DNA from: Amaranthus tricolor
Lineage: Eukaryota; Streptophyta; Magnoliopsida; Caryophyllales; Amaranthaceae
NCBI RefSeq assembly: GCF_026212465.1
Contig: NC_080057.1
Span: 26,394,147-26,458,146 of the forward strand
DNA length: 64,000 nucleotides
Reading direction: 5' to 3'
Below, piece by piece: positions 54,829-64,000 of this stretch; position 1 is the stretch's first letter, and each line of letters begins with the position of its first letter. The notes under the pieces were generated by a model. The model was not told the origin of the DNA. It ran no database searches and worked only from the letters and a program-made list of their open reading frames with translations. The position numbers and the translations under genes were made by a program.

Positions 54829-55031
54829 TTATAAAAAAAATATCTTAGAATATATAATTCGTATTGTATTACTAGTGAATATTCAACGCTTTTTGTATTG
54901 AATAACAGAAAAACAAACTATTTAGAATTTGTTACAACAGATTATAACAAATATTATTTAATAATTGTATAGCAGTCTAACTAACTATAACCAACTAAAA
55001 GTATAGTCCTTGTACAAGGCATATTCTAACA
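54829..55031 (-). mobile_element. Copia LTR remnant with primer-binding site
   Basis: On the minus strand, sequence starting TGTTAGAATATGCC (55031) and ending near 54829 is followed by TGGTGTCAGAGCC (54816-54828), a variant initiator-tRNA-Met primer site. About 200 bp of LTR and a short stretch of leader (about 54660-54815) remain. No second LTR or coding region was found. Confidence 0.55.
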
Positions 55032-56331
55032 TAGGTGTTATAGCATATGGAACACAAGAACACAATCAAAGCTTTAATCATGCACGATTGGGTATCAAGT
55101 TGATAGTATATCAACCATTTGACTATAAAATAATTTGTCAATGTAATGGGTTTGACTATTTATCGATCCTCTAATTTAAAATTACAGTTACGTTCGTAAC
55201 AATTAGCATATCTTTTATTGTCCAAATTCTCATCTACAAAATCAACTTCTCTTCATTTCTTCTACTATGTATATGTATTTCATTTATACGATTTTATTGT
55301 CCTTTTTGAGGTTATTCAACAAATGGGAAGAGTATCAACAAATCTTTGGTTACAATTTAAAATAAATAATGTTTCATGTTAATGCTTAACAAACGAACAA
55401 ATTTGTATGGATTAAGGAATTGGTGAATATTTATAATATATATTTAGGGAACACTGTTTATAAAATTTCATTAAGGGTGTATTTGAAAAAATAACTTATA
55501 ATTTTATTTAGGTACAATAAGTTGGTTTGATGGTCAAACAATTTGATACTTCAACTAGTGCTTGGTTAATTATATTGTTGGAGCAATTTGCTCTTATGAT
55601 TTAGGTAATTTACTACTCATTTAGTTAAATCAATTGAAAAATCCAGCATATCAAATGAAACAATCCAACTAACTACTTCTTACGCTCCACAAAATTTGTC
55701 TCATTTTCTTTTTTCGTATATCCTTATACATTTTTCATATTTAAAGTTTTTTTTGTTATGACATACACTATTTCCTTAATTTTCATCATATTTAATTTAT
55801 CATCGTAATTCTCCTACTTTTCAATGAAAATTGCTTTTGTCTTCCTTGTCTTAAATTGTTCATTAAATGTTCTGAGCAAATTTGGTGTTTGATGGCACTG
55901 GAAGAGTATTGCTTAGCCATCAATCACTTCCCAAACCACCAATACTCAAAGGAAAAGGTTTAATATTATATTTTTATTAAACTAGTTTAATATATATTTA
56001 CAGTCTTAAAGTAATCTTACAATCATAAATTAATTATTATAATCTGAAAGTGATTATTTATAATTTTAAAATAATTTTTTATAATTTTTTAAATAATTAC
56101 TTATAAATTTAAAATAATCTCTTTATAATTAAAAAAAATAATTAAATATACAGATTATCTCACTGTGACACAAACGACCATCCCTTTCAAGACCGGTTTT
56201 ATACCCATCGGCCAAAATTTAAAACGAAAGGGTTCAATGATTTCAGGTTTCCCGCTTAACAAATAAACAGAAATCCAACCTTCAGATTTCACATTCTCTT
56301 AGCTTTGAATTTCTTTTTTGAGTTTCCAACA
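55032..56331. other. Spacer upstream of the FHA gene, no gene
   Basis: The spacer is AT-rich and non-coding. The last 150 bp (from about 56180) should contain the FHA gene promoter and leader. Confidence 0.45.
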
Positions 56332-58476
56332 ATGGCGTCCACAACATTAAGGCTCATTATAGAAAAGGGTCCTCGTAAAGGTGAATCCCTAGAATTCACC
56401 CCAAGATCAACAGTTCGAATCGGCCGACTTATGAAAGGCAATAATTTACAAATCAAAGATTCAGGTATTTCTTCCAAACACCTTGAAATTAAATTTAATC
56501 CTGCTTCTGGGAAATGGGTGGTTACAGATCTTGATTCTTCTAATGGTACTTTTTTGAACTCTGTTAAGCTTGATTCTCTTACTCCATTTAATGTTGGTAA
56601 TGGAGATGATGTTAAAATTGGTGAACTTACGTCATTTAGGGTTGAAATTGTTGAGTTTAAAGAAGGCGTTAGTACTCGTAAAAACCGTAGGAGACTAGTC
56701 GATTCGAAGATTGGTACTGAATTGAAGGGTAAGGTTGAGGAGGACTTAAAATTGGGAGGAATTGTTGAAATTACCGAGGAAATTGTTAATCGTAAAAACC
56801 CTAGACGAAGGGGGGCGTCTAAAACTTTAGCTAATTTGGGTGAAAATGTTGAAAGTGGAGAAGAAGTTGATAATCGTAGAAACCCTAGACGAAGGGGGGC
56901 GTCTAAAAATTGTGTCAATTTGGGGGGTAAGGTTGAGGAGAGTTCAAATCTGGGTGAAAATGTTGAAAGTGGAGAAGAAATTGATAATCGTAGGTATCCT
57001 AGACGACGAGCTGCTTCTAGAACTTGTGCTAATTTGGGGAGCAAGGTCAAGAAGGGTTTAACAGAGGAGGAAGTTGAATTTAAAGAAGAGATCTATAATG
57101 GTAGAAACTCGAGGAGGCAAGGGGCTTCTAGTACGGGTCATGATTTGAGGGGAAGTTTGGAGGAAGATAGTTATTCTATCGTTGGGGATTCCAAGGAAGA
57201 AAATGTGGAAAGGGAGGTTGAAGGTAATCGGGGACGACATGGCAGAGGGAGGACTAAGAAAGCAAGTACTTTAGAAGATGAGAATGCTGAACATGCTATG
57301 TTGAAGGAGGTAGGTGTGAACCTAAGCGTGGTTGAAAAGAAGACAACGAAAGGTCGTGGGCGGAAGAAAAAAGTGGATGCTGAGTGTTTGGATGCTGTTA
57401 TGGAAGAGAAGATGAATGGAGAAGTGGTAGAAAAACAAGTTCCTGCAATGGTGATAGAATTGAGTGAGCAGCTATGTAATGAACCATCAGTTCCTGCTTC
57501 TGAGATAAACGTATTTGATGACACGAATAATGAGCAGTTTGTGGCAGTGGAAGTGTTGGAAAAAGAAGTGCTCGGTGAAGGGGAATGTGCGAGTAATCAA
57601 CAATGCAAAGAACAAGTAGTTGCTGCTTCTGAGCCAGAGGTAACTGATGCTACTGAGAATGAGCAGATTATGAAAGTGGCACTGCTAGAAAGCGAAGTTC
57701 TTGAAGAGGTATTAGGTTTGAGAGAACAATTACATGAAGAACCAGTACTTGCTGTTTCCGAGCAGATTGTACTTCATGATACGAAGAACGATCATTCTAA
57801 GGGCGCTGAGATTTTGAATAACGAAGTTCCTAAAAAGGCGGTAGATTTGAGAGAGCAGCCACATGAAGAACCAATAGTTATTGCTTATGAGCCAAACATA
57901 GTGGATAATGAGCAGAATGAGCAGTTAATGAAATTGAGATTTTCCAAAGAGGAATGTGTTCTATCTGTCAGTGAGCAGCCTCATGTAGAATTGACGGATG
58001 AAATCAATCAGCAGGATGACTCTGTTGCCATGAATAAGAGTGAGAAGCATTGTTTAGAACTGACGGTAGACTATAATCAGCTGGAAAATTGTGTTGCTTC
58101 AGATGTGAATGAGCAGCTTTGTGCAGAATTCATTGATGAACCTAATCAGAAGGATACCTTTGTGTTGGGCTCTTCTCTCGTTGAGGGAGTCGTTCGTGAT
58201 GCGGTGTCTGATGATGAGAAAGTTGAAGATTCGGACATTGAAGAGCTTAATACAGAGTCAGAGGCTAAGTATTATAGCTCAAGCACGTTCCCAGAGACAG
58301 ATAAAGAGCCTGATATGGAAAAAATGACTTTAGAGGATTGGTTGAAGTATTTGGAAGTCCATTTGCCTAAGCAGATTTATGCAACAGCAGATGAGGTCGT
58401 TGGACACATGCGAAAACAAGCTATACGAGTGGAAGACTTCGTATTGCAGCAGCAGAAAGAGAAAAGCAAACTTTAG
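56332..58476 (+). CDS. FHA-domain protein with a long acidic, repetitive tail (714 aa)
   Basis: The start is MASTTLRLIIEKGPRKGE (56332), where the FHA fold begins; nine open codons upstream are not family-like. FHA domains bind phosphothreonine. The binding residues are present: G31-R32, S47/S48-x-H50 (ISSKHLEI) and N71-G72-T73 (DSSNGTFLN) within residues 5-105. After it come four imperfect basic repeats of the form R-N-P-R-R-R-G-A-S-K, spaced by acidic linkers (ENVESGEE). Then follows a long Glu-rich part with recurring 'LREQ-HEEPV' and 'SEQ' units, and a conserved-looking end (MTLEDWLKYLEVHLPKQIYA) resembling the Arabidopsis FHA proteins At3g02400/At4g14490 (recall). It is likely nuclear given the basic repeats. 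Partner and process are unknown. No intron is needed. Confidence 0.85.
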   Translation: MASTTLRLIIEKGPRKGESLEFTPRSTVRIGRLMKGNNLQIKDSGISSKHLEIKFNPASGKWVVTDLDSSNGTFLNSVKLDSLTPFNVGNGDDVKIGELTSFRVEIVEFKEGVSTRKNRRRLVDSKIGTELKGKVEEDLKLGGIVEITEEIVNRKNPRRRGASKTLANLGENVESGEEVDNRRNPRRRGASKNCVNLGGKVEESSNLGENVESGEEIDNRRYPRRRAASRTCANLGSKVKKGLTEEEVEFKEEIYNGRNSRRQGASSTGHDLRGSLEEDSYSIVGDSKEENVEREVEGNRGRHGRGRTKKASTLEDENAEHAMLKEVGVNLSVVEKKTTKGRGRKKKVDAECLDAVMEEKMNGEVVEKQVPAMVIELSEQLCNEPSVPASEINVFDDTNNEQFVAVEVLEKEVLGEGECASNQQCKEQVVAASEPEVTDATENEQIMKVALLESEVLEEVLGLREQLHEEPVLAVSEQIVLHDTKNDHSKGAEILNNEVPKKAVDLREQPHEEPIVIAYEPNIVDNEQNEQLMKLRFSKEECVLSVSEQPHVELTDEINQQDDSVAMNKSEKHCLELTVDYNQLENCVASDVNEQLCAEFIDEPNQKDTFVLGSSLVEGVVRDAVSDDEKVEDSDIEELNTESEAKYYSSSTFPETDKEPDMEKMTLEDWLKYLEVHLPKQIYATADEVVGHMRKQAIRVEDFVLQQQKEKSKL

Positions 58477-60615
58477 TAAGTTTCAGAAAAGGCAAGGAGC
58501 TAAATCGAATACGGTAAATTCCAACTTCCTAAGTTCAAGTGTAGTTTCTTTTACATTGAGAATCGAAAAAAGGGGGTAAAATGCCCATGTACGCGGACTT
58601 GAAAAAATAGCCAAGTCATAGCTAAGTTTGAAGTTAGTAGCTTTTCTGGCTAGAAATAAGGATAGCAATTCTTATAATTAACAACCATACTGAAAAAAAG
58701 GGTTCTTCACATCTTCATTAAGGCCAAAATGCAGTAGCGTAAGAATAAGGCGTGCTACAATTCGCTTCATGTATGATGGTATTGAGATTATGTCAGATAT
58801 CCTCTTAAGGCACGTTGATTATTCAATTTAGTTGCTTATACCATCTCTTACATTATATTGCTTATTTTTATAGGGTCAAAGATTTTTAGTTATTTTGTTT
58901 TGGATTAGTGTACTATAGTAAAATCACTATTAAATCATGTGCCTTTCTTCTTATTATAACTTATTATAACTAAAGTGTATACCAAGGTTAAGATTTCGTA
59001 CATCTGACCCCCAATTTTACCCTTGCTGGGAGTCTCTTAGTGGTGTTGGGACAATGAAATATTATGTATACTATCTCTTACAATCCATTTCCACCTTGAT
59101 TTATGTTACCCAATCTGAAATACTTTGATCTTCTATAGCAGTCATTACAAATTTACAATCTTGAAATTTTCTTTCACTTAAGGGTTCGATTCTCACCAGC
59201 TACAAGAATGATTGATGTCCCTTGCACGTGGGGGACTCTCCAACCTTAACCCCAATGAAATTTTTTCTGAACTTTTCCTTCTTCTTGAAGTTCTTCCTTG
59301 TAATGGGATTCTTGTGAAGGGGATTAGAGTTTGCTGGTTTTTGATAGGAATGCCATTGTGATACACCTAAATCTCTTCTCATCTTCATCTCTTGATGTTT
59401 CTCCAACAATTTCCCAGTTCATACTTCATAGTATTTGAATGCGCAAACAGGATCTCCTTTTACAATAGCTTGCACAGGGTTGCATGGTATTCTAGTTTTC
59501 TATGTGTGTTTCTTGCATCCATGGCCACCATGGGTTATTTGTTGGTTTGAATATTCTCAGCTTGGCTATGTTTTTCTGAATGTTAGTTGAATACATGTGC
59601 ATGTTACTAATGCAGAACATACAAAATTGGGGACTAGTGAGCCCACCTGAGCTTGCTTGTTTCTGATTTACATGTTATGAGAAAGCATTCTAAGTCTTAA
59701 AGGGTGTGAGGAATACCGAAACTTTACCAGATGACTGCACTTTTCATCTTTAGAAGACATATCCTTTTACTTAAACCAAGTAAACTTTGATACATATGCA
59801 GGAAACTGGATAGAAGCCACACATGCACACCCCGTTTCTGCTATGATTGCTAGCTTCGTACGTGTAAGGTTAGAATACCAAGTCGAGAAATCCAGCATCT
59901 TGAAGCATTTACCAAGAACGGAGACCTAATATGAGGCAGTCGTAGCATGTGTTTTACTGTCTTAAGGTTGCATAATTATGCTATCGAATCATTCGAAGCA
60001 AAATTTGTATATTTTGATACTTTTGCTTATAATGCAGCAATATATGTTGATGAATCATTTGAATCTGTTAATGAAGATGCAAGAAATATATATGCTGATA
60101 GTCTGATACATAGTAATGTCTGTTGCTGGCAGGAATTTACTTGCTAGTCGCCATCTCTCTGAGAAGATAAGTGTAGCATACCAGTATTTGATTGGACATC
60201 AAAATGAAATTGAAATTATGTAAAAATTAATTTGGACACAAGATTCGATTTTAAATCGATTTAAAATAACTTACTTAAAATCAAACCGATGATCTGAATG
60301 AATATATCTAATTTAAGTATCTAGATAAGCAATAAGATAAGAAGATACTTGAGTCCATATACTCCCTCTTATATGTATTAAGGATCGTACCCCATTAATA
60401 CGTATACCGAGTAAATAGCCCCATAATTTAGTTCATTTACTTCCTTTTATGGTAATCAAATTTTACAAATTGATTTTAGTTTTTATTTTCTATTCATAAG
60501 TTAAAACACTATTAAATTAGATTTTTTGTGATTCGTCTAAGTTGAAGATTTGTTAATATCGACGTATATAATTTTTAATTAAAAATAATTAGAGATATTT
60601 AAGATTATAGTAGTA
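58477..60615. other. Spacer with SINE remnant, no gene
   Basis: The leftmost part is the FHA gene 3' side. A short open frame at 59947-60147 has no recognisable motif and is probably chance. A SINE-like tail is described separately. Confidence 0.45.
58981..59052 (+). mobile_element. Au-like SINE remnant (3' part)
   Basis: 'aaggttaagatttcgtac', 'atctgacccccaatttta' and 'gctgggagtctcttagtgg', followed by 'tgttgggaca', parallel the 3' half of plant Au SINEs (AAGGYTRCGTACATCTGACC, GCGGGAGCCT, TGGGCT). The 5' promoter half (A and B boxes) is missing. Confidence 0.5.
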
Positions 60616-60848
60616 CTTCCTCCATTCCGAAATACTTACAACGTTTAATTTTTTATGCAGTTCAAGCAATAATTCAATGCTTAATATATCTAATTGTGTA
60701 TAATAAAAATTAATAAAAATTTATATTAGTAATCTTTATATTAAGACAAATCAAATAAGATTCTATTTAATTATGTTTTAACTTATACATTAAAAAATAA
60801 TCACAAATTCAAAATGATGAATAAATAAATAATTTGAGACGGAGGAAG
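60616..60848. mobile_element. Stowaway MITE upstream of AP-3 delta
   Basis: CTTCCTCCATTCCGAAATA at the left and TTTGAGACGGAGGAAG at the right form terminal repeats, with TA on both sides (60614-60615 and 60849-60850). It is 233 bp, AT-rich and non-coding. It lies about 320 bp before the AP-3 delta start codon and may be part of that gene's promoter region. Confidence 0.8.
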
Positions 60849-61173
60849 TATATGTATAAGTGTGTAAACCCGAGTAGAATTTTTGATTAGAACATGAGAA
60901 AAAATAAGTTCATACCTTCATCTCACTCGCTAATCTGGGACTAACAATAATCCCTTCTCGCTACACAAAAACAATCCCCAAATTTTCACCATTCATCAAA
61001 GATCAAATCCCTAATTGCTACACAAAATTCCCCTCAAATCTACCCAATTCATCATACCCTAACCCCCCCCCTTTCATAATTACACTTTCAATCAGGTTAA
61101 CCCTTAAATCCTTTAAAATTTCAATCAATTTTCAGATTCTTTGTATTATTGTGCTTGAAAGATTTGATCTATA
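60849..61173 (+). promoter_or_regulatory. Promoter/leader region of AP-3 delta
   Basis: The stretch is pyrimidine- and A-rich leader-like sequence with a run of nine Cs (about 61065-61073) just upstream of the ATG. No clear TATA box was identified. Confidence 0.4.
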
Positions 61174-63981
61174 ATGATGGACTCATTTTTTCAGCGTTCT
61201 TTAGAGGATTTAATCAAGGGAATTAGGTTACATGCCCCAGATTCCATAACATCCATTTCAACTTTTCTTTCAAAAGCCATGGAAGAAATTCATAAAGAAA
61301 TTAGGTCAAATGACCCACATACAAAATCTACTGCTCTTCTTAAACTTACTTATCTTCATTCTCTTTATGGGTTTGACATGAATTGGGCTGCTTTTCATGT
61401 AGTTGAAGTCATTAGTTACCCACAATTTTCTCTAAAAAAGATTGGGTATTTAGCTGCTACATTGTCTTTTAATGAATCTACTGAAGTTCTTCTTCTTGTA
61501 ACAAATCAATTTAGGAAAGATCTTTCAAGCCCTAATGATTTTGAGGTGAGCCTTGCTCTTCAATGTATATCAGTTATTGCTACACCTGATTTATCTTGTG
61601 ATTTATGCAATGATGTTTTTACTTTATTGTCAAGTACTAGAATTTATGTTAAAAAGAAGGCAATTGCTGTTTGTTTGAGGGTTTTTAGTAAGTACCCAGA
61701 TGGGGTTAGGATATGTTTTAAGAGATTAGTTGATAATCTGGAAAGTTCTGATCTTCAAGCTGTTTCAGCAGCTGTTGGGGTGTTGTGTGAGCTCACATTG
61801 CGAGACCCGAAAGCCTATTTGCCTTTAGCGCCCGAGTTTTACCGCGTTTTGCTTGATTGTAAGAATAATTGGGTGTTGATTAAGGTGTTAAAGATATTTG
61901 CTAAGTTGGCTGTTTTAGAACCTAGGCTAGGTAAAAAGATTGTTGGTCCGATTTGCGAGATGATGGAGCGAACCATGGCAAAGTCATTGTTGTTTGAGTG
62001 CGTTCGAACTGTTGTAAGTAGCTTGAGTGATCATGAATCTGCTGTTAAAGTTTCCGTTTTGAAGATTAAGGAGTTTTTGTCCGAGGATGATCCTAATTTG
62101 AAGTACCTTGGTTTACAAGCACTTTCGGATCTTGCTGAGGGTAACTTGTGGGCTGTGTTAGAGAATAAGGATGCTGTGGTAAAGTCTCTTAGTGATGTGG
62201 ATCCCAATATTAAGTTAGCGTCGTTGCGTCTTCTTATGGCTATGGTATCGGAGGATAATGTGGCCGAAATTACTAGGGTTTTGGTTAATTATGCGCTAAA
62301 GTCTGATCCTCACTTCTGTAATGAGATCCTTAGATCAATACTAGTTACTTGCTCTAGAAATTATTACGAGATTGTTTTTGATTTTGATTGGTATGTATAT
62401 CTTCTCGGTGAAATGGCTAGGGTTCCACACTGTCAAACCGGGGAGCAGATTGAGAGCCAGCTTGTTGATATTGGTATGAGAGTAAAGGATGCCAGACCAG
62501 AGTTAGTTAGAGTTGGCCGTGATCTTTTAACTGATCCCGCGTTACTTGGTAACCCGTCTTTACATGGGATATTATCTGCCGCTGCTTGGGTTTGTGGTGA
62601 GTATGTCGAGTTTTCAAAAAACCCGTTTGAATTGGTGGAAGCATTGTTGCAGCCACGTACTAGCTTACTACCACCCTCAATACGAGCTGTCTACATTCAA
62701 TCCACATTTAAGGTTTTCGTGTTTTGTCTTCAGTCTTGTCTCTGGCGGCAAGATGAAGTCGACTATGACATGGATCCTAAAAGTCGTAGTTTTTCTAATA
62801 TGAGGGACTCCGATATGTCTTTTGATGATAATGACAATGACAACGACGATGCCTTGCAAGAGCCGGCCACTTTATCACTGTCTAAGACCGAAACTTGCTC
62901 CGAAGAAGCTATCGTCAAGTTAATAGATCTTATTGAAACAACTTTAGGACCATTATCTTGGACCCATGAAGTGGAAGTACAAGAGCGAGCTCGAAATATT
63001 CTTGGCGTTGTGCAATTAGTGAAGCCTGATATTCGTTCTTGTTCTGGTCAGCACAGAGACGAATCAGGGAAGAAAGAAACTAAAGTGTCTGAAATAACTA
63101 AATTCTTGGATGATCTTTTCACGGAAGAGCTCGGTCCAATCTCTGTAAATGCTCAATCTAGAGTTCCTGTACCCAGTGATCTTACACTCGTAGATAACCT
63201 CTCTGATTTGGACATGATTTATAGTGATATTCAGATTAGTCCCGCATCGGTCTTTTCTCTTGGAACTTCTCATTCCAAAGAGAAAACCGATGATGTTCGT
63301 TCTAACGGGCCAGGTAAAGAAGATGTGGAATCATCCGGTGAATCCACATCGTTGCTTGCTATGCATCGTAAACGACATGGATTATATTATCTTTCTTCGG
63401 AGGCAGGATCAAATGATTACCCTCCTGCCAACGAAAGCAAAGCTGCGGATAATCAAGGCGATGAGGTGAATGATCTTGTGAAATTGACGGGGCAATCACT
63501 TACACTTAAAAAAAAGCCGCAACATGCTAAGCCTCGTCCTGTGGTGGTTAAACTAGACGAGAGCGAGAATTTCATACCCACGAAGAAGTTAGAAGTTACG
63601 AATGACTTGCTTTCGGGTGCTGTTACAGACGTTCTTTTAGGCAATAACGAGGTTTCTACTTCATCAAAGTACGGGGAAGCTGATAAGTTATCGATCAAAA
63701 GGAGAGGGAAGGAAACACTTGTCATTGGCGGTCCTCCTGATTCGAGGGAAGATTCTGGTGCAGCAGATTTCGAGGTCGGGAATCCAAGCTCTGGGAGAAG
63801 CAAACATAAGGAGAGGCGACATCGTAGCCATGATGAAAGTGGTAAAGGGAAAGAAGAAAGAAGTCGAAAGGAGAAGAAAAAGAGCAGTCATCACCGTCAA
63901 AGCCGACAAAAGGCGACAGAGAAACAAGGCGACTCGAATGTTGCTATACACAACCAGAAAATACCCGATTTTCTGTTATAG
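61174..63981 (+). CDS. AP3D: AP-3 adaptor complex subunit delta (delta-adaptin), 935 aa
   Basis: This is the large subunit of the AP-3 adaptor, which sorts cargo from the Golgi or endosomes to the vacuole. It is a single exon, as in Arabidopsis. The N-terminal adaptin trunk (about residues 1-560) is made of HEAT-like helices: FFQRSLEDLIKGIRL, STALLKLTYLHSLYGFDMNW, VKKKAIAVCLRVF, LPLAPEFYRVLLDCKNNWVL, IKVLKIFAKLAVLEPRLGKK, SLLFECVRTVVSSLSDHES, DDPNLKYLGLQALS, LVNYALKSDPHFCNEILRS and GILSAAAWVCGEYVEFSKNP. A hinge follows with an Asp/Asn-rich stretch. The tail has HRKRHGLYYLSSEA and PRPVVVKLD blocks, a Lys/Ser/Arg-rich run and the conserved end IPDFLL. Arabidopsis is about 66 residues shorter, mainly in the hinge. 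Two ATGs in a row open the frame; MDSFFQRSLEDL is the closer match to Arabidopsis. The gene is complete. Confidence 0.96.
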   Translation: MMDSFFQRSLEDLIKGIRLHAPDSITSISTFLSKAMEEIHKEIRSNDPHTKSTALLKLTYLHSLYGFDMNWAAFHVVEVISYPQFSLKKIGYLAATLSFNESTEVLLLVTNQFRKDLSSPNDFEVSLALQCISVIATPDLSCDLCNDVFTLLSSTRIYVKKKAIAVCLRVFSKYPDGVRICFKRLVDNLESSDLQAVSAAVGVLCELTLRDPKAYLPLAPEFYRVLLDCKNNWVLIKVLKIFAKLAVLEPRLGKKIVGPICEMMERTMAKSLLFECVRTVVSSLSDHESAVKVSVLKIKEFLSEDDPNLKYLGLQALSDLAEGNLWAVLENKDAVVKSLSDVDPNIKLASLRLLMAMVSEDNVAEITRVLVNYALKSDPHFCNEILRSILVTCSRNYYEIVFDFDWYVYLLGEMARVPHCQTGEQIESQLVDIGMRVKDARPELVRVGRDLLTDPALLGNPSLHGILSAAAWVCGEYVEFSKNPFELVEALLQPRTSLLPPSIRAVYIQSTFKVFVFCLQSCLWRQDEVDYDMDPKSRSFSNMRDSDMSFDDNDNDNDDALQEPATLSLSKTETCSEEAIVKLIDLIETTLGPLSWTHEVEVQERARNILGVVQLVKPDIRSCSGQHRDESGKKETKVSEITKFLDDLFTEELGPISVNAQSRVPVPSDLTLVDNLSDLDMIYSDIQISPASVFSLGTSHSKEKTDDVRSNGPGKEDVESSGESTSLLAMHRKRHGLYYLSSEAGSNDYPPANESKAADNQGDEVNDLVKLTGQSLTLKKKPQHAKPRPVVVKLDESENFIPTKKLEVTNDLLSGAVTDVLLGNNEVSTSSKYGEADKLSIKRRGKETLVIGGPPDSREDSGAADFEVGNPSSGRSKHKERRHRSHDESGKGKEERSRKEKKKSSHHRQSRQKATEKQGDSNVAIHNQKIPDFLL

Positions 63982-64000
63982 TAGGAAAAAAACGAGTGAT

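Noticed and set aside
59158..59230. 'gggttcgattctc' resembling a Pol III B box (SINE or tRNA)
   Set aside because: I could find no A box at the right spacing and no tRNA cloverleaf.
59947..60147. Possible 66-residue gene
   Set aside because: It is short, with no motif or leader and no splice context linking it to the FHA gene. It is probably chance in AT-rich spacer.

Overview
This is a plant nuclear window. The evidence is spliced genes with GT-AG introns, Copia, L1 LINE, PIF/Harbinger, CACTA-like and MITE repeats, AT-rich spacers, and plant-type proteins. It is a eudicot-like genome; I cannot fix the family or species from the sequence alone.

Bases 1 to about 24,500 are a repeat-dominated block. 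At the left edge sit a Mutator-like (MULE) transposase remnant and a plant-mobile-domain remnant, both on the minus strand, next to three short palindromes. A small plant-specific gene of the DUF7138-like type then occurs three times on the minus strand: copy A intact (3137-3739), copy B wrecked (9598-9982) and copy C intact (16631-17338). Copy B's 3' flank was split by a 5,046-bp Copia element with a perfect 5-bp target duplication. Its 5' side holds a Copia-type LTR that itself carries a GACACG-rich element with a captured gene fragment, plus a second LTR fragment. A CACTA-like end and a decayed L1 LINE (18.4-23.05 kb) follow.

Bases 24,595 to 47,400 are gene space. SEC23 (12 coding exons, minus) encodes a 781-residue COPII coat subunit and carries MITEs in two introns. 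An intronless membrane-anchored FkbM-type methyltransferase-like gene (minus) has a 37-residue uORF in its leader. TIM10 (six small coding exons plus a leader exon, minus) encodes a 99-residue mitochondrial intermembrane-space chaperone. MITEs and a long-terminal-inverted-repeat element lie between SEC23 and the methyltransferase-like gene.

Bases 47,794-54,509 are one PIF/Harbinger (Pong-like) transposon with matching ends and TTA target duplications. Its transposase has two in-frame stops, and its MYB-like ORF1 was split by a 2,717-bp solo LTR flanked by a TCCAT duplication.

Bases 54,510 to the end hold a degraded Copia LTR, an FHA-domain gene (plus), SINE and MITE remnants, and a complete single-exon AP-3 delta-adaptin gene (plus).

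The host genes are housekeeping functions (ER-to-Golgi coat, Golgi/vacuole adaptor, mitochondrial import) with no operon-like relation. The interest lies in the uORF, the gene-copy array with its mosaic pseudogene, the nested transposons with exact junctions, and the captured gene fragment. I saw no defence system, CRISPR array or biosynthetic cluster. All family names come from recall of motifs, not from searches.
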